A stretch of DNA of 64,000 bases from Ulota crispa (taxonomy: Eukaryota > Streptophyta > Bryopsida > Orthotrichales > Orthotrichaceae): positions 7,628,501 through 7,692,500 of the forward strand of contig OY987244.1 of the NCBI GenBank assembly GCA_963920765.1. Reading direction: 5' to 3'. Positions 23,769 to 34,665 of this stretch are shown piece by piece (within the stretch, counting starts at the first letter, position 1; each line of letters opens with the position of its first letter). Made by a program: the position numbers and the translations under genes. A model generated the notes under the pieces. The model was not told the origin of the DNA. It was given only the letters and a program-made list of their open reading frames with translations, and made no database searches.

Positions 23769-23920
23769 GGTGGTGAAGTCTGATCTCTCTTTTGCAAAGG
23801 AATCTCCAGGCCCTTGCGCAAGGAATGATAAACTTTTGTAAATCTCAGTGTTCAAACTTTGGCTAACGTGATCATCACCTGCACGTTGACAGGTGTGTGT
23901 ATGTATGGACGAGCTGTGTA

Positions 23921-24184
23921 TCACTTAACGTCGTCGCTGGTGGCCGTGCGAACCTCGAATGCGCAGTCACATCGGATCACAAGCTGGAGCAAATTGACCT
24001 CTGAGAGATGGTGCCAGTCATCTGACAAGCGAATGAGGTTTTTCTTTCGCTTGTAGACACGGTAGTTGTAGTCATTGCAGGGGATCCGTCGCCAGCCCAG
24101 GGGGAAGATCTTCTCTTCCATGGCCTCAAATGACTTGATCTCTTGAGTCGCTCGGCATATGAGCATGGGCTTGCCAATCTCCAT
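23921..24184 (-). CDS. FPF1-like: FPF1-like (flowering-promoting-factor-1-like) protein, possibly N-terminally incomplete
   Basis: An 87-codon frame starts at an ATG at 24184. Its pattern matches the C-terminal two thirds of the small FPF1 family: a strand ending in QEI, then the LGW-x-R motif (residues 29-33), a basic K/R patch with Leu-Ile-x-Leu (about 46-52), and a final V-x8-FEVR block (about residues 67-78). FPF1 proteins are plant proteins of about 110 residues that affect growth and flowering time. The usual N-terminal 20-25 residues (a V/W-V/F and G-V-x-RL segment) are missing. An in-frame TGA lies four codons upstream, so either an upstream exon exists or this is a short version. The stop is only 152 bp from the GT29 start codon on the same strand. 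The two could be close tandem genes, or this frame could lie in the GT29 transcript. Confidence 0.55.
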   Translation of the reverse strand: MEIGKPMLICRATQEIKSFEAMEEKIFPLGWRRIPCNDYNYRVYKRKKNLIRLSDDWHHLSEVNLLQLVIRCDCAFEVRTATSDDVK

Positions 24185-24665
24185 TCTGGGACGTCATCCT
24201 ACTCAATCACTGTAGGAAAAACTAGGGTCGCAACATGAGGACTCGGCAAGCGATTGTGGTGACGAGCATGAGTGTGTAACGGCAAGGCTTTGGGGCTCAG
24301 AATGTGCACGGAGATCACTTACCGAAGCTTAGATTTTGGGGTACGCTTTGCATGTTTCAGCAGGAGGTTTGAGTGCAGAAGTGACAATAATTCAACTGAA
24401 AGAACCGTTTCAGGCTGAGTCCACAAGGCTTGGCATTGAAATTTGTGAGGTGGCAGGTGTACATCATAGAAAGGGGGTTGGTTTTGGATTCGCAAACAAG
24501 GTTAGCCTACATCAAGGAACGCCCAGTGCCAAAAGATTTCTCTCAAATCTTATTTTTCTTAATACTACTCGGATTTGTGGCAACAGTCGTAACTGCAGAC
24601 GGGGACAAAAAAGGGCTAAGAAAAAAGAACTAAAGCAAACACCACTTGAAGAGGATAGTAAAACA

Positions 24666-25299
24666 TTAACCCCAAAGCGTCATTGGGAACAGAAACTGTC
24701 CTCGACCGATTTTTGAGGTTAAATTTAACCTGACCAAATTACTATTTTGAAAAATCTTTTTGAAGTTTAGTTTTAAATTCAACAATCTGATTTTGTAAAT
24801 GATTAATTATGATTTTTCTATTCAAGATTTTGTGCATGGGTGTTCATTGCAATCTTGACTTTATGTAGTGTTGAGGGCTCTTGGGAATGAGCCTCAAATA
24901 CACTAGATCTTTGAGAAAAAATCACATTAAAAATTAATTTAAAAAATTGTAGAGTAGATTTTGAGAACTTATAAATTGATTGGGGTTATACATGTAAGGC
25001 TCTTTAACCTCATATTTTTTTGGTGACCAACTTTTTTGATTTGACATGTGAAAAGACAATTGAAAGACTTCAAATCACTTTCACAATTTTAACACACTCA
25101 TGATCAAACATTATAATCTTCCAATTTGTAAGAGATATTGTTGTGTTTTCTTTTCTAATGTGATCTCTAACATGTCTAATTTGATTCTATACAATTACAA
25201 TTCAAAAAGAATTGATACAACTTATCAAAATATTGGCTTTTAGTTCAATTAGAGAAAATTCCAAGAAGCCCTGGAAATGCAGTGTCACTTTGGGGTTAA
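24666..25299. mobile_element. TTAA-flanked piggyBac-like MITE (~600-bp subfamily)
   Basis: It starts TTAACCCCAAAGCG and ends CACTTTGGGGTTAA. It is 634 bp. The interior aligns, inverted, with 3419-4009 over most of its length with moderate divergence. It lies about 480 bp upstream of the FPF1-like frame. Confidence 0.8.
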
Positions 25300-25617
25300 G
25301 TCCACTTGTCAACGTAGGCGTGTTAGCTTTTTTTTGGTAGAAAGGGATGGAGTCATTATGTCAGCGCACATGCTACAAGCCCGCTCTGCCACCATCCACC
25401 ACCCTCAGCCATCTACCATGACACGTGGGTGTCATGGGGACGCAGGGGTGGAAGGGTTGCATGCATTAGTAGAAAACTCCATCCAAAACAATAGAAAACC
25501 AACAGTTTCTTATTGTTTTGGGCACTTGCCCACGCTAATTGACTAATTTAACAGAATTCTGTAAAAAACTAGATACGTTTTGTTGATTTGGACACCACTA
25601 TCTAAATCAACAAAAAT

Positions 25618-26160
25618 TTGGAATCTTTGAGAATCTTTTGGGAATCTTTTGGGAGGTTTTTAGGAATCTTTAAGAATCTTTTGGAAATCGTTGAGAATCT
25701 TTTCAAGATTTTTAAGAATATTTAAGAATCTTTTGAAGATTTTAGAATCTTTGAGAATCTTTAGGAATCTTTGAGAATCTTTGGAAATCTTTGGGAATCT
25801 TTTCAAGTTTTTTTGGAATATTTGAGAATGTTTAAGGACAATTGAGAATCTTTTTGAGAATTTTTGAAAATCTTTAAAAATCTTTTTGGAATCTTCCTAG
25901 AAGCTTTGAGAAGCTTTGAGAATCTTTGAGAATCTTTGGGAACCTTTGGGAATCTTTTGAGAATCTTTTTGGAGATTTTAAAAATCTTTGAGAATCTCTA
26001 AGAATTTTTAAGAATCCTTTTGGAATCTTTGAGAATCTTTAAGAATCTTTGGGAATCTTTTGAGAATCTTTTTGGAAATTTTAAAAATCTTTGAGAATCT
26101 CTGAGAATTTTCAAGAACCCTTTTGGAATCTTTGAGAATCTTTTTTAAATCTTTATGAAA
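25618..26160. repeat. Minisatellite of GAATCTTTGA-like units
   Basis: About 50 diverged tandem copies of a 10-12 bp unit (GAATCTTTGA, GAATCTTTTG, GAATCTTTAA). Scattered units continue to about 26330. The minus-strand frame over it (Lys/Ile/Leu/Phe/Ser-rich) only reads the repeat and is not a gene. Confidence 0.85.
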
Positions 26161-27110
26161 TTTGTTAAAATACTTCAAAATATTTATAGAAATAGAATCT
26201 CTTAGACTAAATTGGAGTCCTTTAGGAATCTTTTTGTAATTCATCAAAATACTTTAAAATATTTTTAATAAAAAAACTATTATAATAGTTTAGGTTTGTT
26301 TTTAAATCTTTCTAGAATCTTTTTGGACCTCATTAAAATGTTTTGAAGTTTTAAAAAATAAAAGAAGTTTTCAAAAAAAATAGAATCTTTTAGAAGTTTG
26401 AGTGTACATTGAGTGGTTTTATTTTCTTTAGTTTTCACAGTTTGGTTAGATTTAAAATTAGCAGCTTTTAAAGTCAAGTAAAAACATGACCATAATAACA
26501 AAAAAATCAATAGTTTTCTGTTGATCTGGACACTTTTGAACACAACTTCGCTAATTCAACAAAATTTTATATAAAAAGTACAACATTTTGTTGTTTTAAA
26601 TACCACAATTTCTTTACAAACAAATATAAAAGATGCTCCTCATTTCTTTAAAAAAATCATATATGTCCCTCAAAGAATAAAAGTACCAAAAATATCTTTC
26701 TTTTTTGTATAAATATCAACAATGCTTCTAATATATTGGAAAAATATTAAAATGCTCCTCAACTATTTTATATTATTTATATCTTTGTGTTATATGATAA
26801 CCAAGTGTATAGTTTAATGCAAATTCTTACAAGAAATAAGAGATGAATTTTACATTTCAAATAACACAAGGATATATTTAATATTTCAAAATAGAAGAGC
26901 TTTTTTATTAATTTTCCAAAATAATAGGAGTATAATTGATATTCCTACAAAAAATAAGAAATATTTTTTATGGTTCAAATATTTTCGGCGTAAACTTGAT
27001 ATTTTGAAAGACTTAAAGGGTATTTTTAGTATTTTTCCTTCTATTACTAATCAAATGAATTAAAAAAAAGCAATCTTATAAAGTATTTTTATAAGCTTTA
27101 AAAGATGGGA
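26161..27110. other. AT-rich intergenic stretch
   Basis: Beyond decayed minisatellite units near its start I see no gene or element. Confidence 0.5.
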
Positions 27111-27513
27111 ATTGATATGTGTACCACACCCTTTCAATTACTATACCACACCCCGGGGTAAATTTTAGATTCTACCATTAAAAAGCTGAATTTGAAAATT
27201 TTGAATTCAAATTAGACTTAGAGACCATGGTATTGTCTAGAACTATAAAAAAGTTGCAGTTCAACAACACCCAATGAAAAAGTTTAGTTAAGGAGAAAAT
27301 TGTTACTTTTATTTTTGTTTGTAAAGAAAGATAAGCTTTTTCATTGGGTGTTGTTGAATTGCAACTTTTTTTTATGGTCTTAGACAATACCATGGTCTCT
27401 AAGTCCAAATTTGAATTCAAAATTCTCAAACTCAAATTCTTGATGGTAGAAATCCAAAGTTTACCCTGGGGGTGTGGTATAGTAGTTCAAAAGGTGTGGT
27501 TCACATATTAATG
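27111..27513. mobile_element. Long foldback MITE with near-complete inverted arms
   Basis: Arms at about 27111-27300 and 27320-27513 are inverse complements over almost their full length. The outer ends are ATTGATATGTGTACCACACC and GGTGTGGTTCACATATTAAT. Inner matches include GACCATGGTATTGTCTA and AACAACACCCAATGAAAAA. The loop is short. The transcript would form a hairpin of roughly 190 bp. No coding content. Confidence 0.8.
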
Positions 27514-28893
27514 CCCTTAAAAATTATCCAAAACTATTCAAAAATCTGTAGAATTTTGATTTTATAATTGCAAGGTTTTAATTCCGTAACTTTTCACAAT
27601 TTCATGTTATTTAAAGCTATCAAACTATAGAGGCTATTTTAACATAATAATGTTCTTTTTACAAAAAAGCTAGCACTAAATAATAATTATTAATAAATCC
27701 AACCTTTGCTTGCAGCAATCCTTTTGAGATTTGTGAATTCCAATAAAAATTAATAAACAAAATAAAAAAGATGGAAATAAACAATTTATTTAAAATTTCT
27801 AAACACCTTCTCTAATTTTAGCTCATAAATTTTGATAAAAAGATTGAAATCCAAAAAAAACTGTTGGAGGTGAAAGTAGAATACGTTTACCAACTTATCT
27901 TAGTTCTAAGTTTTTTGAAAAAAAATCCTTGCATGGGCCGAAATAGCCTCCAAAGTCTACTGGCTTATTAAAAACATGAACATTTAATGTACAAATACAA
28001 TCATGATTCTATTGTGCACATGTGTGAGTTTATGTGTGCTAGTGGTTGTGAATAATGTGGTAGTTTTGTGGTTTGTGGACCCGGTGGTGGAGGGTTTGAA
28101 GCCCACTATCGGCAGCCCTAGTGGGCGCCGCGGATAGCAACTTGGCCTCAAAAATAAAATTTTGATTTTTTTGTTAAAAAAAAGAAAATTCTATGAAAAA
28201 AATAACGTTTAAATTTTTCTTTTAAAAACAAATTGAACAACATAAAATAAGTGAAAATTAATTGAAAATCAACAAAAAATTAACAAAAAACAGCAAATAA
28301 TCAACAAAAAATCAACAAAAAATCAATAAAAATCAACATACTCTTGTTGAAAAGTACCCAAATCAACTTGACCAAATCAACAAAAAAAATCAACAATTTT
28401 TGGTTGAAATTTTGTTGATTTTGAACTAATTTTTCTACTAATGCTGGTGGAATGGAGTGGTGGGCTGGCGATTGCAAAATCCGCCGGGCCCAACTTAGTT
28501 GCTGCGTCATGTTGCACTAGGCGGTGCCAGATGAATTTCATTGGCATTTGCTAGCACCCATCATGAAAACAAAGCATGTACGCGGCCCTACTGGTTAGAG
28601 CATCTCCTGCCACCCCAAATGAGACTTGCGGATTCAACCTGTAACGCATAGGACTTTTCAAGCTGAGCCACATTCACGGTAACCATTCACAACAAATTCC
28701 AACTTTGTATTGACCTCTTCATGGCCCTTGACAAACACATAGAAGCAAAAGCAAGGAAATTAGTTCAAAAGGGTTCTTTAGTGCTGTTGTCGCTTTGTTG
28801 TAAGGACTTCAAACTAGGTTGCAGGGGAACTTCACGTCCTGCTCTGCTACTTCTTGCTCATGTCCCTTCCAAACCTAATTTATCGGGGCTTCT
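27514..28893. other. AT-rich intergenic stretch
   Basis: No gene is visible. Two short GC-richer patches at about 28027-28140 and 28440-28520 have tRNA-promoter-like motifs (see findings). Repeated (A)n-ATCAAC runs lie at 28250-28400. Confidence 0.4.
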
Positions 28894-28972
28894 TTAACCC
28901 CTAAGTGCCCAAGCAAACCGTTTTGGTCCACAATCCTGTCTTATTTTAAAAAGCTAGGCACTCAAGGGTTAA
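28894..28972. mobile_element. TTAA-flanked piggyBac-like mini-element (79 bp)
   Basis: It begins TTAACCCCTAAGTGCCC and ends GGCACTCAAGGGTTAA. At 79 bp it is little more than two inverted ends, the same length as 37492-37570. Confidence 0.75.
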
Positions 28973-30538
28973 GCAGGTGGTAGGAGATCCTCGTATAACA
29001 TGACATTCAAAACGTATATTGTTGAACATTCTTGATTCAATGCAAGAATAAAATTTAGCATAAGAGCTACTTGATTCTCAAGGGTCAAGTTGAGGGTTAT
29101 GCAGTCCGTGTATGCATTCTAGTAATACAAGTATCTTTTGCACGTGCTTTCTGTAATCTTTCCCTTAATTGGCTTTTCACCCTATCTTTTCTTCTCTATC
29201 TTTTTTGAATTTCAAATTTTGGGTGATGGAGACATCCAATGTTTGACACTCAATGTTGTATGACAGAGAATATCAAACTTCTAATGGTGATAAACGGAGT
29301 TACATTGCGTGATAGCCAGAAACTTGAAGCTTTATAGTATAGATGCACTAACCTAGTAATTTTAAAGTGTTTTAGAGGCATTTCACATTGTGTTTCATGT
29401 CCAAATTTGTTCAACTCAATGCGAGATCCCTAGTTTTTGTTCATTTATAGAGGGGAAAAAAATCATTAAAAAGGTATGCACAAAATGTTTGGACTTAACT
29501 CCTGATTTGCATTTCCATTTTTTGGAAAATCTCACTAAAACTTCTGAAAGTATTGTCATGCAAACATTTGAAAATAAACCCCTAAAGTCCTTTAATTATG
29601 TTTCACCAAAAAAATTAAGAATGAGTTGTTTTATGCAGACGCAAAATATTAAATCTTGGTGCAATTAATCGTAAGACCATAGATTGTGAGACTATAGGGT
29701 TTGGAGTGAAAATCAGTTTTTGGGGGGCATTCAAATTTGAGGCCACACTAATTTGGGGGAGCTTTTGCACCAAGTGATTTCACATTTTTGCTTGTAAATT
29801 TTCAGATTGACTTTTTTCAATAGAGTTGGTCATACGCCTAAAAAATTTCATAACATTTTGAATTGGAGGACACATGCTTAGAAATGAGAATAGGAAATTA
29901 GCTTCAAAAAAATTCTTATACAAAGCTATTTTTTCAACAAATTTTAGCTTTCACATGTAGAAATCTTTTCCAAATGTGGATGGAGGAGCTTTAGACTTTA
30001 GCTAGCTTCAAAGAAAAAAAGAAGAAAGCAACCAAAAATTGTGGCTTTGACAAGTTTGATCAACATATGGCCACTTTCACCATAAGTGAAGTAGAGTGGT
30101 ATGCTCCTAAAGCATCATTTAAAGGGTTGATCTATTTTTTCATGGGCTTTCTAAGACAAAATATTTTTTGCCTAATTTTCAAACAAAAAAATTAGATGCC
30201 AAATGTAACACAATTTTTTTGATATCTTTTTGAAGCATTATAGAATTGTTGATGAATTTTCAAAGTTTTTTGTAGTGGACACCTATTTGTGACTCATAGA
30301 TTTGAAAATCTATCCCATTGCAATCTGTAAAGAGATGAGGTGAAACCAATTGTAGTATGATTTAAGTATACTATCTTAATGGGTAGTAAGCAAAAGCAAT
30401 TGCCTTCATGGAATGAGGTCAAGTCAAGTTTTGACAAGGAAATAACTTTGCCCATCAACCTTTGTCCGAAGTCCTAATTTTTTTAGCCAAAGTGTAAATA
30501 AACGTGCTCTTGCTGTCTTACAAGCAAATAAAGTCACC
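28973..30538. other. AT-rich intergenic stretch
   Basis: I see no gene, RNA or clear repeat here. Confidence 0.4.
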
Positions 30539-30664
30539 ATAAAACCCCATATTTGATCAATATGGAGTTGTCACTTATATATGGAGTATATCTGGACCAA
30601 CACAATGTCCAGATACACTCCATATGTAGCTGACAACTCCATATTGATCGAATATGGGGTTATA
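30539..30664. mobile_element. Small foldback element (126 bp)
   Basis: It is an almost perfect palindrome. ATAAAACCCCATATTTGATC and AATATGGAGTTGTCA on the left are matched by their inverses on the right, with a loop near ACCAACACAATGT. Such a compact hairpin is MITE-like and could resemble a microRNA-type precursor if transcribed. Confidence 0.75.
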
Positions 30665-30860
30665 ACCTTTCTTTTACAAGTTGAAATGGTTTGAGTTTTT
30701 TGCATTGGAAAGTTACTCCTTGGGCACACATCCTCTAATTTTTTTGTGAAAACATTTTATTATTTTATAAGTACTAGCTTGCCTAAAATTGCTATGTTGC
30801 CAAAAATTATTGTGTGATCCTTTAGGAGTTAAACCTAGACTTAAGAATTGGAACATAATG

Positions 30861-31710
30861 TTAACTTCTAAATGCCGACTAGTCACCATGACTAGCCCAT
30901 CTACTGTGACTCTACAATGCTCTTCAATGGTGTGGCAAGTGCCTACCTATTATAGTATTGTTTCTAAAAGTTGCAATACTCAATAGTGCATGGTGCCCTC
31001 ATGAAAATTGCAAGAAGGGCAACATGGGACCTAACATTAGCAAAGTTTTGAGCCCTCCAAGAGCCCCCCAAAGTTTGACAAACCAAGCTATTAATTGGCT
31101 AGGCAAGCCTGAGTACAAGAAAAGGGCACTCATACCCATTGCTACCTTGTATGAAAGACCTAAGCCACATGCACAACCCAAAACAATAAAAAAAAAAGGG
31201 CATTATACTCATAAAATATGTAAATGTACTCACTACTCACTATCCAAGTACTTCACTCATCTATTCAAGTAGAGTAAAGTAGAATTTATGATCCTATTGT
31301 ACATTTGTATCCATAGTTTTTGTCCAATAGGGATAACTATATCATTATGTTTTCATGATTGCATTGAGTTCAAAGGGTGAGTGGAAATAAGGGATTAGTG
31401 ATTTGTTTGTTGAAAGTACATGCCTTGGGACCCTTTCTGGTGTTTTGGAAGGGGCTCTTAGAGGGCTCAAAACTTTGCTAATGCATTGTGTCTCTAAATC
31501 TTTTCACAAGTTAGGTTGCTTCAAAATATGAGTGTATTTGATGAGATTGTTTTCTACCTTCCATGTTGGACCATTTATTTATGATCACTTTTGAAAAAAA
31601 ATCAGATGAAAAACGATTTTTTTTTTTTTTTTTTTTTTTTTTGCTATTGTATAGAATATTTTTTTACAGCCAGAGGACAAAAAACGTCCGGCTCTGCATT
31701 TAGGGGTTAA
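30861..31710. mobile_element. TTAA-flanked piggyBac-like MITE carrying a nested insertion
   Basis: The left end is TTAACTTCTAAATGCC and the right end is GCATTTAGGGGTTAA. It is homologous, in inverse orientation, to 43166-43529 (shared CATGGTGCCCTCATGAAA and the CAGATGAAAAA block). Removing the nested element at 31035-31483 leaves about 400 bp, close to the 364 bp of the other copy. A T run of over 20 lies near 31617-31642. Confidence 0.75.
31035..31483. mobile_element. Nested MITE with CATTAGCAAAG termini
   Basis: It is bounded by 21-bp perfect inverted repeats (CATTAGCAAAGTTTTGAGCC and its inverse), extended by imperfect pairing through GAGCCCC. It interrupts the TTAA element around it, because the uninterrupted homologue at 43166-43529 lacks it. 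449 bp, no coding. Confidence 0.75.
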
Positions 31711-33582
31711 GGAATTCAAAAGGAATGTTACAGACGGCATGTTTTTTCTCATTTCTTCAGTATTCCAAATACAATGTTATAAACATCTTTGAGGAATACA
31801 ATTATGTTGATACAAGTTCAGCATGTATAAATTCTAGGGTTCATTCAACAACCTACTAAATAAGAGTTTTTGATAAGACAGAAAGAAATACTCAATACCA
31901 GGCTATGCAAGCTTAATGCTCAAGACCATCATTCAAGACAAAAGCAGGACACTCCATACGAGTTTTGTCTACCAGTCAGCTACAGCAGTAAAGTTAGAAA
32001 CGAAATGAGCGTCGAGCTTTATTTCAGGAGGAGCTTACAGTACATTCAAATCAATCCAAAATCAGGCATTTTTCCTTTGTTGCCTTAACAAATGGCATAG
32101 CTGTAATAAAATTGCTAACCGACATAGGAAACTATGCAGCTCCGAAATGCTATAACAATGGAGGTTATTTTGGTTGCTCTTCTCTCCAATTCTCGGCTCA
32201 ATGGTTAGGCAACTCGAAGATGAAAAAGTATAGAAAAACTTTGAAGTAAACTAAGCTTGCGACTGAATTGCAAAACTTTTGGGATGAGGGCGACACATCC
32301 TGTGCTACAAGTAACTAGAGTAGAGGCCACCTCTCTTAGCATAATTATCATATTTAGTGTAATTGTATAGAGGTCAAAAAGTGTGTCATGAGAGAGTGAC
32401 ATCAAAGGGGATATTTTCTACAGGGGAGGTTCACGATTGACCAACCAGTTTCTGCAGGGAATCTCAAAACCTCAGGAGTAGAATACATCGTTAATGCCAC
32501 GGACATGACGTCTCAGTCGGCGTTAAAGTGGGGGATCAAAATTGGTATTAAAAACAAAGGACGCCCAAGACTCTCACAAAATCAGGCCGTCCTTCGTTAG
32601 CACCAGCTTGCTGAACAATGCTGCGTCCACCAAATTACTTGAATTTTGCACAAAAAGCACAATCCTGCGTGTACCTGTCAAGAACACAATAGCACACGTT
32701 CTAAAAATGAGCAACAATGAGAGGCCTGCATCTAAGCCACGCAAAATCACACACTAGTGGAAAGAGTAACCCAGAACATCACTTGGACCGACATTGGAAC
32801 GTCGTAAAAATTGTTATGCTAGTTGAAAACATGTTCATGGCGTTGTTGTAACGCATTAGAGTGACATTAATAAGAATGCCACTGCAACATGCCAAAACAA
32901 CATTATTTGTGTGTAGTGTTGTTGTAACATGTTAGAACACTGCTAAGTTTTGAGCAATTCTAATACTGGACGTCGTAAGAATCATGTTATTCGAATTGGC
33001 TTACTTGCATTTGTGCTTAGTATGACCTAGTATGACATCTCTTTGCATCGGTGTTACATTACAAGTTAAGCCCTAAATGCCAAAGGGTTTTGAGCAGAAC
33101 TTAGATATCCTATAATTTATGACCTTTCCAACTATTTTGATTGAAATTTGGATAAAAGGAAAAGATGCTGATTTTGAAAATCATCTAAATACTGATTTTA
33201 AATAAGTCGTTGAGTTAAGCTGAAAATATTATTCTCTACAATAAATGAAAAATTGCTTGTGGTACTCGAATTTTGGTATGACAGTCTAGAACTACAAAGT
33301 TAATAACATATTAAATATTGTTAATGCTTAATTATTTTGACATTTGGTATGAGGTAAACAACAGTGCTTGTATGGTGTGGGTTGCGTTCGAAAAGAAAAC
33401 TTGGACTTTTGAATGATTTAAAAAGTACTTACGAAGCATACTATGCATCAAAAAGAAAAAAAAAAACAATCAGCATATTATGATATACAGTTTTCTTGTG
33501 CATTCAACAATGTCCATCACCACCTTCTTCAAGAATCCTAGTTGGATGAAAAATGACTTTACTGGGCAGAAAATGAGTAATT
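31711..33582. other. Intergenic stretch without a recognised gene
   Basis: No gene is supported. A lone TTAAGCCCTAAATGCC at 33066 resembles a TTAA-element left end, but no matching right end was found. Confidence 0.4.
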
Positions 33583-33882
33583 TACTCATATTTGTTAATT
33601 TGGGAAAAAGCATACAAAGTGAAACTTTTGGCTTTTTTTTCCAGAGAACACCATATTCACTAAATTGGGAATCCGTTGACTATTTTCCAATGAAATGAGA
33701 TATATATCTTCCAAAAATAGACTCTTTTTGGACAAAAAGTTCATTAACTTCTGAAATTTTGGACAGAGTTCATTAACTAGGATTTAGGTGACCGTCTGAC
33801 TTCAAATTAAGGTGGCTATTTTGGATTCAGGTGAGGTACAAAATGGTACCCATCATTTTCCCAAATTAATGAATAACACGTT
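33583..33882. mobile_element. MITE, ATTCATTAAATTGGG family (~300-bp subfamily)
   Basis: It runs from a TTTGTTAATTTGGGAAAA end to a TTTTCCCAAATTAATGAATA end. An internal ACACCATATTCACTAAATTG repeats the family terminus. The same element, inverted, is at 62827-63162, sharing GAAATGAGATATATATCTTC and GTTCATTAACTTCTGAAATT. Confidence 0.65.
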
Positions 33883-34665
33883 TAAAGCGTTTAGCAATAA
33901 TTTGTTAAAATGCTTAAAATGACAACTCATATTCTTTCTAAGGTGCTAGTAAGCAAAGATGTAACTCATGATTAACACATGACAAACACGATTTCAAAAA
34001 TAGACCTAAAGCGCTCTACTCATTACCAAAAGGTACCTGCTTAAGTATTGTTTAATCAAGGAAATCACTAGCTAACCGGTAGTTTGAGCAGGTAAAAGGT
34101 GAGATCTTCAACAGATACAAACGATCTTTCTAAAGAAAACATGCCCGCTACGCTAACCGTTTGTTCTTTTTCCAATAAATAGCAAGAAAGCTTGAAAATA
34201 CTTCGTTGTCGTCAACAAAAAATAATGCCAATGTAACAGGTCTCTAAATCTCTAATAAGCCTAGACCTCAATCTAGAATACCAAATATTAGGATGTCTCA
34301 TACCCATAGGGAATGAGGTATAAAGAGGTCATCAATCAATTTATAGTTGCATCTAGAATTAAATATCTCGCACTAAATATGTATACAATACTTAGTCAAA
34401 CCTACATAAAGCTAAAGAATTGTATGATCTCTTTCTATAATCACTGTAAGACACAAATTGAAATACAGTACAAAATGTTTTTGATTACTTTAAATGCTCC
34501 AACACAATTTTCCCATCGTGTACATGTCACTATCTCAAACCAGGGGGGCTTGATTATACGTGTTGTAAACAAGATAAAAGAAGCAAACACAGAGGAAGCG
34601 TTTAATTTGTGTACAGCTAATCAATACCTTTCAAAAGCTGGTGCTGCTGATCATCCAGAGGCGCT

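Noticed and set aside
24336-24716. 126-codon plus-strand frame and an overlapping 67-codon frame with a hydrophobic stretch
   Set aside because: They lie opposite the presumed upstream region of the FPF1-like and GT29 genes, end within the start of a TTAA element and have no recognisable domain.
26008-26247. 79-codon Lys/Ile/Ser-rich minus-strand frame
   Set aside because: It is a translation of the GAATCTTTGA minisatellite and has no gene-like start or context.
33066-33090. Lone TTAAGCCCTAAATGCC resembling a TTAA-element end
   Set aside because: No inverse partner was found within a kilobase on either side, so it was not called as an element.
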